Shown: one piece after another, positions 1 through 12,080 of the stretch
Numbering within the stretch: the stretch's first letter is position 1
How the letters are laid out: each line of letters opens with the position of its first letter
Assembly: GCF_902686445.1 (NCBI RefSeq)
Contig: NC_062222.1
Location: 46,419,292-46,483,291 of the forward strand
Reading direction: 5' to 3'
DNA length: 64,000 bases
DNA from: Sciurus carolinensis
Lineage: Eukaryota > Chordata > Mammalia > Rodentia > Sciuridae
Translations under genes and position numbers: made by a program
Notes under the pieces: model-generated
What the model saw: only the letters and a program-made list of their open reading frames with translations
Told to the model about the DNA's origin: nothing
The model's database searches: none

Positions 1-2449
1 GGTGTAACATTAATGACAGGTGCACATGAAGAAACTCATTCAAGTATTTTTGCAGAATGGGAAGTAGAGTCAGAGACAGCTGGGCCTGGAAATCTTCCAG
101 AATGCTTTTATTGTTTTCCATATTGAATCAATTCCAAAAGTGAGAATAATTATCTTTTAGAGCAGCCAGGTTTTCAGCCCATTCAGATGACTGGTGTTGT
201 AGTCAGGAGGAAAAATAAAAACCCCAAGTCAAGGTGCAAGAATAGTGACTGGATTTAATCCTTATTTGTAAAGGAGTCATGTCCTCAGAAACAGTCTGTG
301 GCTTGGACTAAGGGGATGCAAAGGAGAGAAACATCTGCTCAAAATCAGTCTGGTCCAAACTACAGAACAGAAAAGAAAAGAAAATCAGACCCATCTACTG
401 TCAGGCTACCGTAGTCACACAGGAGCTGAGGATCTCTGTCAGGCTACCCTGTGACTTTTAGGTAATTCTTCAAGACCACTGGAATAGGAACAGATAGGAA
501 GAAGCCTCAGTACTGAATGAGAAGTGTTTGCTGTTCTGAAAACTTTTCATCTTCCAAATAATTTTAAGAATACCTGGATTCAAAGCAACCAGTCTCCTCA
601 ATTGAGAATAGAGAAGTAGAAATTTTTCTCTAAATTTCAAAACCTAAGAGCCAGTGTAAATGATATATGCCAGATTCCTTACCTCTAGTATCTTTCTTAT
701 TCATCCTTATGATACATCTACAAAGAAAAAATGGTTATAGGATTTTCACATCTTCATATTTGGATATGTCTCTTCAATATTTCAAAATAATCAAATATTT
801 CAGAATTTTCATATTTCAATATAAATTTCCCCATAGAAATAAATGTTAAGTAAGAATGTGTGTTCAGAACCTATGTCTATAGCCTTGTAATTTTGTGTTT
901 TAAAAACATAACTTTAAGCACAAGAAATAAACACAAACTAAGAGTGACTTTTTGTCATGTCTAACTTGGTTTCTTCACTCGAAAGTGCTTGGTGTTGACA
1001 ATTGTTTTTCTCTTCTGCCACCAGCACTACAATTTAATGAGTACTTGGATAGCATTGTTGTAATTCACCAACAGTGATCATCAAGCTAACAGCACAACAC
1101 TTGCCCAAATCACACTGAGAACTTATGAGGCACCTAAACAACAGAATGGTTCAGAAGATAATGGCCAAAATTGATGGGTGTTTCTGTTTCCCAGTACCGT
1201 GTTGCTGTCATGTGGCAGTATAGTATGTGTAGTTCAGACCTATTAAGACACTAGCTTTGGAATGATGTGACTCTTGAATATAGTTTAGATGTAAGGGATT
1301 CATATTTCTTCAGATGTTACACATAAGGACTGTCCTTATTGTATATAGGGATATTTCAAAATGTCATGATGCAGTTTCATGGAATATGCAACCTTGTCCC
1401 TATTTTGAGTATGAAAGTGATAGTGCTTAGAGTGAAAAGGACCATACATAGCTGGTGACAGGATCAGGACTAGTTAGGCTGGCTGGAAGGTTCATGATCT
1501 TTGCTCAGTGCCATGCTGCTTTACACTGCTGGAATGCCCACTGTTAAAGGGGGCTAAATCCAGAAAGACTTTGTGAATGCCTTTCATTAGACAGGAATAT
1601 GATTTTTTTTTTCTTTTGCTTGTTTTGTTTTGAACCTGGAAGGGAAGGAAAACCTGGTTGTGGTTTTGTCAAATTGTGACCTATGAGCCATTTGCATTAA
1701 ACATCTGGAGTATTTATTCACTTGGAGCCTCTGGTGGTGAAATTTGGATTTATGCATTTATAACAACCTCAGTTGTTTACTGTAATTAAAAGTGTTGTAT
1801 AACTTTAGGGGCCTGCATGACCCTTTCTTCTCACCTGAGTCCAAAGGCCTTACACAGCTAAGGCTGTTGGGAGACGTCAGGGCATGAGAAGTCCATGCAT
1901 GGTGTGCTGCTGTGGAGAGCAATCAGACTGTGACACTCTGGCCCACTTGGCATACGTGCTCCTTACTCATGTATTTCTTCTTATGCTTCTGACCTTTCTA
2001 CAGACATTTGTCCAGCACCGTGGACTATTAACTGGATGCTTGCACCTGCGATAACATCAGTGTTCTGGTAACCTTTCACTTGAGGAAGTTGCTGTATCAG
2101 TCAGCTTCCTGGTCGGCCTCATGCCATCTCCACAGAATCCTGAGAGGGAAGGCAGCCCCAGCACAGCATCTCATTCCTCTCACGACTTCCTATAAAGGAA
2201 ATGCCTCCGTGATTCTGGCTTCTCCCACCCAGATCCCTCCAAACACATGCACATGTGATTTGCCAAATCTCTTGAGTCCCTGCTTCCTATCCATGTGCGT
2301 TGTCTTTCTTAGGTGGCCCATCTTACTTCAGACTCAATATGATCTGAAATTCTAAAAATGTTTTTGCCAAGCCTACCAACTCCCTACTACAACTTAATTA
2401 ATCAATATAAAATAAGTTAATAATTAAGCCCTTTCCTCTTTATCTCAGT

Positions 2450-3240
2450 ACGAAGCCTCATTAACCACCCTGTTGCTCAAGCCCATAACCTTTATTATAC
2501 TTTTCTTCCTGGCTGTCTCACACCACCCATAACAGTGGTGCAGTGGCGGTCAGTGACACTGCTATGTGTCTGCTTCTTTTATGTCCATTGTTCCCATGTG
2601 CCAGCTACCAACATCTTTAGATATCAGAGATGCGGTACTCTTCCAAATGTTCTCTTTGATTGACTTCTTATGTCAAAGCAAGAATGAATGTTCTTTACTA
2701 ATATTTGTAATAACATGCTAATTATTGGTATTATATTCATTATTATATCTGATATTATAGTCCATTCTCCATATGGCAGCCAGTGTTATCACTAAAACTA
2801 TAAATCATGTCATGTCACTCTCCTACTTAACCCCCCCCCCCAATATGTGTATGGTGCAGTTAGGATAAAATTAATTTTATTATTTTGGCTGTTAACGTTA
2901 CTATTTGGGGACTCTGTGAGATCCTCAAAGGCCCTTCAAGCTCTGTTCCATGTTATATCTCATCATGGCTCTGGCACAGGGAGCCTCCCTGGCATGCTAT
3001 GTCAGGCATACCCAGCTGTGTGTGCTTTGAAGTCTCTCTCTCTTTTACTTTCTTCTCTGGCTTCTTTTCATTTGTCAATTATCAAGTCATGGGTCACTTC
3101 TTCTGAGATGCCTTCTCTCGTCTCAGCAGACCTCCCTGCCCCCCATCCCTGGTCACTGTCACTTCACCCAGCTTTATTATCAACCTGAAACTATTAAGCT
3201 ATTTGTATGTATTTGACAGTGTTCCCCATTAAAATATAGG
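2450..3240 (+). repeat. L2 LINE 3' part
   Basis: The order of segments follows the L2 3' region. First comes 'gttgctcaagcccataacc'. Then 'gtcatgtcactctcctactt' is followed by a 'cctcaaaggcccttcaagctc' stretch. The pyrimidine-rich 'gatgccttctct' segment comes last, with an A/T-rich end. Highly diverged, with a C13 run at 2830. Confidence 0.65.
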
Positions 3241-3282
3241 TTTGGTAAAAACTGATTTCTTAGTTTCTTTCCTTAACCTTTG

Positions 3283-3693
3283 TGTTATGGTTTGGATGTG
3301 AGGTAGCCCCCAAAAACCCACATGTGAGACAGTGCAAGACTGGGTTATGACCTTAATCTAATCAGTGAATTAATTCCTGATGGGATTAACTGAGTGGTAA
3401 CTGGAGGCAGGTGGGGTGTGGCTGGAGGAAGTGGTTCATGGGGGTGTGGCTATGGGGTATATTTTGTATCTGGGGAGTAGAGTCTGTCCCTCTGCTTTCT
3501 GATAATGGCATGAGTTGCTTCCCTCCACCACACTCTCCTGCCATGATGTTCTGCCTCACTTTGAGCCCGAGGGAATAGAGCCAGCCTTCTGTGGACTAAG
3601 ACTGAAACACTGAGCCTGCAAATAAACTTTTCCTCCTTTACAATTGTTCTGGTTGGTCTTTTAGTCACAGCAGTGAAAAAGCTGATTAAAACA
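3283..3693 (+). mobile_element. Solo LTR, ERVL-MaLR type
   Basis: The element starts tgttatggtttggatgtgag and ends with the MaLR-like 'cagcagtgaaaaagctgattaaaaca', with an internal AATAAA-like 'gcaaataaacttttcctcc'. TG...CA termini are flanked by ctttg and ccttg, a decayed 5-bp target duplication. No internal retroviral sequence is attached, so it is a solo LTR. Confidence 0.75.
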
Positions 3694-4564
3694 CCTTGAT
3701 ATTAAATAGAACCTAGTATGGGATAGACATAGGATAAGTTTTTCTAAGAGAATAAACCCAGATAGAAACAATCTAATCGAATCAAATCTTTCTAGAAGAA
3801 TATCTGTGCCCTTTGATTTTGCTCATAATTAGGTACTAGAGGCCCGTCTCAGTTGTCAGGTGAGATCAATCAGTCCTGATAGTTACGTGTATCAGTACCT
3901 GACATGGTTCCTTAATCTGAGATTTCTGTGGAGATTCAAAGAATTTTGGGTCTTGACTGAATCCATATTCTATGATGAAAACTTGATGCAGCTTTTCATG
4001 TAGTTATATACAGAGAAGGGTTCTGGTCTCATCCTCATCTGCTCTTGAACTTCATAGCATTTTCTTCCAAGACATTTACAGTCTTTTTATTAGCACTCAT
4101 CCCAATTCTTTGTTTTTATTCATAAACAGATTCAGTTTATAGATTGAGTGCTGAGTCATTATCTGACGATTTCTTCGAAGATGTCCAGCAGGGTGCAGGC
4201 TGTGCCTGTGTGGTCCTGGTGCTCCGTTTTTCTCATCTGCTTGCTGTGTGTTTCCATCTCCGAGGTCTAATGCTTCTGTGCAGCCCCACTGTGCCTGGCG
4301 AAGTTTCCATCAAGTGATGTTTCTGGCTTTTCATCTCTTCATTGTCAGAACCTTTGATTTACTTCAGAGTCATTATAGTGTTTTTATCAAAGGTACATAT
4401 CTCCTCCATTTGGCCTCTCTGATTTGTATTTTTTATTTTTATTTTTTTGCCCACTAATATTTTAAAGTCATCTGCTTGACTGGCATTGTGGAAGTGATTC
4501 CTCAGAGTATTGGAGTTTAGGCTTGGCGATATCTAAAGCCCTCTTCCAATGTTCTTTATTTTGA

Positions 4565-5480
4565 TGGTGGGGGAAAAAAAAAAGACGTAACCTAAAATTT
4601 ACTATCTCAGTCAATTTTACATGTGTGTTCAGTAGTGTTAAGTATATTCACATTGTTGTACAAGTATGGAACTTCTTCATCTTAAACTTTGTGTCCATTA
4701 AAATACAACTCCCCATTTCCTTTTGCCCACAGCCACTGAAATCCATCTACTTTATGTATCTATGAACTTTATTTTAGATAACCCATAGGCTGAATCATAG
4801 AGCATTTTCTTTTTGTGACTATTTCACTGAATATAATATCCTCAGGGTTTATCCATGTTGTAGCATGTGTCCAATTTTTCTTCCCCCTTAAGGCTAAATA
4901 ATATTCTGTTGTATGACACATCACATTTTGTTTATTCATTCATTTACCAATGGACATGTGAGTTGCTTCCCTCTTGGCTGTTGTGAATATTGCTACAAGT
5001 ACATACACATACAGATAATTCTTCAAGAGCCTGTTTTCAGTTCTACCCAGAGGTAGAATTGTGAATCATATGATGATTCTAGTTTAAATGTTTTAAGTTT
5101 TTATTTTAATGAAAGCATACAAACTGCCATACTGTTTTCCATAGCTGTTGCATAGCTGTTTTATAGTCCAACAGGGCATAAAAGTTCCATTTTCTCCACA
5201 TCCTAGCCAACACTGTTTGTTTGTTTAGTGACCCTCTTATTCGCATCACCCTGATGATGAGTGAGGGAGCATCATTTCATATGCTTGTCGATCATTTATT
5301 TATCATGCCTGGACAAATATGTATTCAAGTTCATTATTCATTCTGTAATTGAGTTATCTGTTCACTATATTGAGTTGTAGGCATTCTTTATATGGTCTAG
5401 CTACTAACCCTTGATCAGATAGATGATTTGCAAATTTTTTCCCATTTTGTACTTGGCCCTCCCTCTCTGTGGACTGTGTC
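4565..5480 (-). mobile_element. Old L1 3' end fragment
   Basis: On the + strand this reads as the reverse complement of an L1M 3' end: 'cattgttgtacaa', 'catgttgtagcatgtgtc', 'ggctaaataatattctgttgtatg', 'aactgccatactgttttcca', 'cattctttatatggtctagctac'. These blocks occur in the right order for an L1 ORF2 end plus 3' UTR. ORF2 is fully decayed. Confidence 0.85.
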
Positions 5481-5654
5481 CTTTGATACATGTAACTCCT
5501 AGATACAAAGTTTTAAATGACATAAGAGACCCAGGTCTCCTACTGGGTCAACTCCAACTCCATTTGCAGGAGACAAAAGCACAGGGCTCTGTTTGACCTA
5601 GGGATCCAGGCCAGTCTTGGGAGGAGAGCAACCATAGAGCTTACCCCCTCACTT

Positions 5655-6010
5655 CCTTTAGGTTTCTGCTCAAACATCACCATATTATTGAATTATCTAT
5701 CTATCTAAACATAAATATATTAATTATAGAACTAAACATCATGCTGCACCCCACTCAACACTCCCTATCTTCCTTATCATCATGGGGCCTACTGTTTATT
5801 TCCTGACATACTATCTGTCTCTCTCCCTTAAATTCCTAGAAATGTGATTCCCATCTGTTAACTGCTGCCTCCCAAGGACCTAATATCTTATCTACATTCT
5901 TTCTAAACTTCCCCAGGTTCCCAAACTACAAGTCTTTCCTTTTTCATGCAAAATAGTGTCTGGCATGCATAGAGCGTTCAGAAAGTATTGATTGAATTAA
6001 TGAATAATTC
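5655..6010 (+). repeat. L2 LINE 3' end
   Basis: Shows 'gtttctgctcaaacatcacc', 'tgacatactatctgtctctc' and the terminal 'agtgtctggcatgcatagag' followed by a 'ttgattgaattaatgaa' tail. This is the typical 3' end of L2, with an AT-rich insertion or divergence near 5685-5740. Confidence 0.75.
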
Positions 6011-7129
6011 ATGATTTTTGTCTGAAATTATTTAGAACTTAGACTGTAGTTTTAAAGATTGAAATGTTACCTATAATCCCCAGGAAGAATAAGGGAGTTT
6101 CTGTCAGTCCTTCTTCCAGTTGAATTTGTCTAATTTTAACATCTAATTGAGAAATAATAGGAATTTTCTGCAGAGATCAAGAAGGATCTGTATTTTGTAA
6201 CCTGAAGTTTGGAAGGGTTGTGGGATTTTGAGAAAAGAATGGAGCAAGGAAGGGAACAGGCCAGAAAGTGAACTACGCAAACCAACTGTCTGCCAGTGAT
6301 GCATTAGGCTTTATCTTTTCTTTTTCCCTCTCAAACATCAATGGAAACTTGCTTCTCTGGAAGAGGAGGAGCCCTGAAGCATCAAGCCCATCCTTTTTAC
6401 TAGGTGTCTGGGAAGTCAAGGGCAGAGGTAGAGGGAATTCCCTTTTCTCTCTATGCTTATGTTCAATAATAAAGGTTAAGACATTCTCCCATAAGAAAAT
6501 TTATAAAAGCCTTGAAGTTCAGCTGTGCATGGAAATCTGGGGAACAAGAAAAGGCAAGATCCCCAAACTTTTGGAAACCTTTGTGTTACCTAACCTTACT
6601 AATAGTCATAAATGTCATAGCTCACAAGTGCCCATTGAGTCTTTATTCACCAGTGCCTAAGAGCCCTGGGTAATACCAAAGGCACAACTCACTTGAAAAC
6701 TTTTTCCCTCAAAGACATTTAAGATAATTTGTGAAAGCACACTCAATGTCTTTTTAACCTCGAGAGTTAAAACTAAATGACTTTGTGCAAAGAAAGACAG
6801 TTCTGGGGTAGGGTGGTAGAATGCTCGGCCAGGGCTGCCATCCAAAGTGCACCAACCATCAGCTACAGATATGGTTTCTTACTAAGAAATGAGGTAGAAA
6901 GAGATCACCTTGAAAGTTTCCAGAATTGTGGCATTAAAATCTTACAGATTGACCTTAAAAAATAAAATGCATGAGGAGGAAAGAAAAGCACAGAAATAGC
7001 TGAATTACATGGGAAAATCTAAGTATGTTCCTAACTCTTAAAAATGAATAGACCAGAGTAGATTTTTCTATACATTTATCATTTTCAAAATAGATTCTGT
7101 GATTAAATTCAGGCCATGAGTTCTTACTG

Positions 7130-7362
7130 TATTTTGTTTTTTGTTTTGGTTTTTGTTCATTTTGGTACCAGGGATTGAACTCAAGGCACTTGATCACTGA
7201 GCCACACCCCCAGCCCTATTTTGTATTTTATTTAGAGACAGGGTCTCACTGAGTTGCTTAGTGCCTTGTTTTTGCTGAGCCTGGCTTTGAACTCACAATC
7301 CTCTGCTTCAGCCTCCTGAATCTGTGATCATGGATGTGCTCCACTGTACCTGGCTTATTTAG
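7130..7362 (-). mobile_element. B1-dID type SINE (squirrel dimer)
   Basis: In reverse complement it contains the B1-like half ('cagcctcctgaat' side) followed by the ID half ('ggtaccagggattgaactc ... gagccacacccccagcc') and a T-rich (poly-A complement) head. Moderately diverged. Confidence 0.9.
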
Positions 7363-8555
7363 TTTTTTTTCTTTTAAGAAGTTTTTTTTTTATAACATAG
7401 CATAAAGCCCACTCAGGCACCTCACAGGGATGACACTATGTGTCACCTAGCAGTATGATGTCCTCTGCTCTGGGGATGTTCAGGAGACAAGGCCATTTCA
7501 GCACACTTGCTACTTTCATGAATCTTGGCACACAGCTGACCCTTGTAAGAGTAGCTGAAACTCCCTTTATGAAAGAAACCCCTGGTAATTGGTTCCAAGT
7601 GAATACAGGTATAAGAAAGGGGGAAGGATCCCCCACACCCTGAGTATCGTCTCTGAATAGAAACCTTCAGTCAGTCTGTCATCTGACCCCGTGACTGTAT
7701 TGGGTCCATGCCACCAGCCTGCGCCTGCTGTCCATCTTGTGGAGTACTGCTGGAATAAATTGCTTGAGCAACAGACTGTGCCTGAGACTCATCTTTTTTC
7801 AAGAATCAACAAAAGATGTAGTTTAGAAAGGAATATCATTTTCCCGCCAACTCTTTTCAGAGAGGTATTTGTCTGGTTTCTTAAACTAAACTCTGTGCTA
7901 CCAGGTTCTGGAGTGTTGCTTGGATGACATGCGTCCTTCTCAAAAGGCACTGTGTCCTGATTAATTTTCTGAGAGAGTACAGTGGAAAAAACTGTGGAGG
8001 GAAAGCTAGGAGCAAAGGGCTAAGCAGCCATAGGGAGAAACCTCACCTGATGATCCTGAGGATGAAGCTTTTCCTGTCAGAAAAGAAGGTAATTTGTCCC
8101 CATTATAGAGATACATTATGATGAGACCTCAAGAGTGGTCTATGTTTAAAAAGAAAGGGGGAAAGTCACCATTCATGCTTCCAAATGAAGTAAGGTACAG
8201 AACATGCACACATGTACCCCCCCAAAAATAACTAAATGTGAAAGAATAGAGCAAAACCAAACTCTTTTCAGTGAGGAGTAAGACTTAGCACAGACCCTAT
8301 CACCAATTGGCCATTTATCCTTAGTAAATATCTATAGGTAACTGTCCATTAAATTGACCTTCTTTGGTGTGCCATACGATAGTATTTCAATTACTGTGAA
8401 CAACAATGAAATTTTCAGAAAAAATAATGAACATGCTGCTTTCAAAGGTGGTGAAGATCGAATGGGTCTTCAGATGGATAAGGAGGAAACTGTATTTCTG
8501 AAAAAGCAGAAACGTAATGATGCATTTTTCCACCCTTTCTTTTAGTCATAACTTA

Positions 8556-8640
8556 AGCTCACAGAATGTTAGAGCTGGGTTTGTAAAGGACATTTTCAAT
8601 CCCCTCATCTTAAGGGTGTGGCAAACTGAGGATCAGAAGG
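8556..8640. repeat. Ancient mammal-wide repeat fragment
   Basis: The segment 'cagaatgttagagctgg ... cccctcatcttaa ... aaactgaggatcagaagg' resembles a common ancient mammalian repeat. I cannot name the family with certainty. Confidence 0.4.
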
Positions 8641-8767
8641 ACATTTCCTCCCTCCCTCCCTTCCTTCCTTTCATCTTTCCCTATTGTCTTTTGCTTGGTT
8701 CATTAAATTAGGCTAAGGGAGAGACTATACAAATAATGTTATATGTCATGATTCAAGTATTCTCCCA

Positions 8768-9208
8768 ATGAAATTGTCATCAGTCATCCCTCAGGGGGGA
8801 AAGAAGTTTGATTTCTTCATGCAGTTTTTAAACCTAGTTAAGCCTGTGAGATGGAAAGCCATTTACCTTGGCATTGGAATTGTTACTGTCCTCATAATCT
8901 GGTATTGGTCCAAGAGTGATGGAGAGTTTCCCCAAAGGAACCAGGTTTTCTGTAGAAACAAGACAACTAACCGCATTTGTGATCCTAGTGAATTATTTGG
9001 CTTTGACATTAATTTTTACTGTGTCCACATTTATTTCAGGTTCTTTTTTCCATTTCAATTTTTTGCCATACTTAGAGTCACTAATGGTTTAGTACTTTAT
9101 ATATTTGTTCTCGTTATAAAAATCCAGAAGCTAGCATATGGTCCTTTTCATATGAAGTTGAAAGTCAGAATTCCTCAGGCATGGGCAGCCTCCTCGGGAA
9201 AGCATTAG
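8768..9208 (+). other. Unassigned intronic ORF, 146 codons
   Basis: This is the longest intronic open frame upstream of the ELOVL6 exon. It starts MKLSSVIPQGGKKFDFF, has a hydrophobic segment (YLGIGIVTVLIIWYW) near residues 33-47 and a second, Phe/Leu/Val-rich, one near residues 90-117. I recognise no family, and no splice sites or promoter stand out. The composition is AT-rich and codon use is not gene-like. It is most likely a chance ORF or a decayed repeat. Confidence 0.15.
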
Positions 9209-10389
9209 ACAGTATCTTGGTAGAGGTTGAGTGGAGAAGATAAGATGAAGGAAGAAAGCACACCCACTGGAAGACATTAACTTTGCAAAATTTAGCAGAA
9301 CTCAAAGGCTTAAAATTCAGGGAGGGTTTTCATCTAGGATGGCAATGATACTTAGGTAGGCAGATTTCTTCACTTGTTACCTGAGGAACTTCTTCCTCCA
9401 CAAGTTCATGGTGGGGGCCTCAGGGCAGTGGGCAGGAAGGCAACTCTTGCAGGGTGAGGTCTCCAAGAGGTTTATAACCTATAATGAGGACCCATCAGTG
9501 TTCCCAAAGCCAAGGTTGGGCCCAGATGGTATGAGATAGGTTCTGGACTTTGCAATTGTCTCAGTGCTTTGTGGTGATTGTCATGTCCTGCCAGGCTGAG
9601 AACCATGCCCCTAGATGATAGCCTGCTGAGAAGCTTTCAAGGAGTAGCTCTCAAGTCAAGGCAAGCACTCAGTTGTAGACAGAGAATTCTGCTGCATAGA
9701 AACAGTGAATCCTTGGGCCAGTTCCCCACCCTCGCTTTGCCTATTTCTTCGTCTATAAAACAGAGATAAAGGTGCACCATGAAGTTGTGGCAAGAAACAA
9801 ATTTAATCATCTTTTAACTCAATGATGTTTAAATGTGAAAACGCCACAATCATCTGGAACACCCAGATGTCAAATACTCATCAGCCAGAATTGAAGCTGG
9901 CAGGCTCAGGTGAGTGTGAGAGTGAAGTAGGCAGTACTCCTCCTACTTCTGGACTTGATGGGGCCAAAGCAGTCAGTGATGTTAAGGAGAGGAAATTCCA
10001 CTTGTTTTATAAAACAGTGTACAATCTTAATCAGGATCTCAAACTAACACATTATCAATTCTATAGCCAGTATGCCATTTCTTCTGCTAATGGTCTTCCA
10101 TCATGGTAGCAATTGGCCTCCTTAATCTGTCCATGCCTCCTCACTCCCCACTCCACCAGGGAGATGTTTATCACGTTGGTCTTTCAAAATTGGCCCCAGT
10201 GTTTCTTTGACTTGCCAGGAACCTGGAGCACGTGGGTTATTTCCAAGTTGTACGCTCTAGACACAAGGACCATGCTCAGCAGTGTCTGACCTGTCAGATT
10301 GCTGAAAAGCCACGGAGTGATTATCTAAGTAATACTTAAACCATTAAGGCGTTTTTATCTTATTGAAAAACATTGTTAGGTTTATAAGT

Positions 10390-10838
10390 TGTTATGGTTA
10401 GATATGAGATGTCCTTCAAAAAGCTTATGTGTTAATGAGGAATGCTCAGAGGTGAAATGATTAGATTACAAGAGCTCTAACTTCATCACTGGATCAATCC
10501 ACTGAAGGATTGATAATTTGAATGGATTACTGGTGGTAACTGTAGGCAGGTGGGGTATGGTTAGAAGAAGTAGGTCTTTGGGGGCTTGCCCTGGGGTCTT
10601 ATATCTTGTTATGTCCCTGGCCTCTTGCATGTGCACATTTTCTCTGTTTTATTAACTGAGCAGCTTTCCTCGGCCATGCCCTTTCTCTGTGATGTTCTTC
10701 CTCACCTCAGGCCCAGAGCAGTGGAGTCAGTGGACCATGAACTGAACCTCTGAAACCATGGACCCCAAATGAGCTTTTCCTCCTCTTAAGCTGTTCTTGT
10801 CAGGTATTTTGATGGCAGCAATGCAAAGCTGACTTACA
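10390..10838 (+). mobile_element. Solo LTR, ERVL-MaLR type
   Basis: It shares blocks in order with the LTR at 3283: 'tgttatgg', 'ggtaactgtaggcaggtggggt', 'gatgttcttcctcacctcaggccc', 'gagcttttcctcct', and the end 'gcaatgcaaagctgactta'. It is longer and more diverged. No clean target duplication is visible. Confidence 0.7.
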
Positions 10839-11457
10839 GGGCATAAAACTGATAAAGTGGATCAAAGTCAACCCATCTTCTCAAACCTTTAATCATTTGT
10901 TTAATATGGAAGTTTTCTGATTTATCAGGGGGATTGATGGTGAGTGGAGACAGCTGTCAAGAGTGTGCCCACCTGCCTTCCACTCATCTGTCAGGAGAAC
11001 TGACACAAAGATAGCTTCTCTGTGCTTCAAGATTTTCCTCACTTCCTGCTTCTTCCGAGAAGCCTTCAGTACCAGGAAACACTGCACTGCAACGTGTAGC
11101 ATCTGATTAGTCTGGGAGCTCATGAACTTCATCATATACTAGATGACAGTCATTTTTAGGTGTCATTACAAAAAATGCAGTGGTAGCTACTTCATGACTC
11201 AGAGCTTACATGTTATTTCTCCAAAAAAGCCTTTTCTATACTTACCCAATTCCAAACTAGGTTGAACTTTTATACCCCATACTTTATTTTCTTATCATCC
11301 ATCTCAGTTTTTAGTTATTTATTTCCATTCTTTTTCATGTTTGTTGACTGTCTTAATTCCCTTCTAACAAGATCTTTAACAAGAGAAGAGTTTATGTTTA
11401 AGTGACATTCAGGCTTTTAAGGTATCATTTTTTCATGACTGAAAAAAAAGAATCTCT

Positions 11458-11543
11458 GGGGCTGGGGATATAGCTCAGTTGGTAGAGTGCTTGCCTCGCA
11501 TGCACAGGGCCCTGGATTCAATCCCCAGCACCAAAAAAAAAAA
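11458..11543 (+). mobile_element. ID SINE (tRNA-Ala derived)
   Basis: Nearly intact ID monomer: 'ggggctggggatatagctca' (Pol III A-box region), 'ggattcaatccccagcacc' (B-box region), then an A11 tail. Low divergence suggests recent insertion. It is a SINE, not a functional tRNA, because the 3' half cannot form a cloverleaf. Confidence 0.95.
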
Positions 11544-11699
11544 GGATCTGAAGGATATAGTTTGATATCAACTATCAACTTAATATATGAGCATCATTAT
11601 AAATATTAGAAGTAAAAATTTTAAATTTGTATTCTAATAGCTTCTGGAACAAAGTAATGCATTGACATGGTACAACAGTACCTTCTAGTAATCAATGCC

Positions 11700-12080
11700 A
11701 AAAGCTTGAAGGGGTTTCCTCCATAAATATTTTTATTATGATTACAGTACATATATACATAACTCTTTATGGAATGTACACAAGTTGAGTTATATCATCT
11801 GGACTGTACGCTCCATGTGTTTTTCACTTAATCATATGCCTTGGCATGTTTTATGTCTGCATTCCATCTACCAGGAATATCTTATAGCTCTGTTGTGTTT
11901 ATTATTATTCATTTGACTATTCTCATGTCAATGAACATTTAGATCATGTTCTATTATGTTTAGATTAGGTTTTGATATTATAATACACACTTAGGATACT
12001 TTTGCAAGTTTTCCAAAAGGGTTATATTCCACCAATGAGATTCCTAGATCCAAATATGTCCATATTTTCAATTATGATCT
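11700..12080. repeat. Possible old L1-like 3' segment
   Basis: Contains the 'atgaacatttag...gttctattatgtttagattaggttt' and 'ccaccaatgagattcctagatc' style of text seen in reverse-complement L1 3' ends. Too diverged for a firm call. Confidence 0.3.

Noticed and set aside
7436..7643. Antiparallel 66- and 67-codon ORFs
   Set aside because: They are short, mutually overlapping frames in intron sequence with no domain or splice context.
11458..11543. tRNA gene (A-box and B-box like sequence)
   Set aside because: It is an ID SINE derived from tRNA-Ala, with an A tail and no cloverleaf 3' half. The same holds for the other ID copies.
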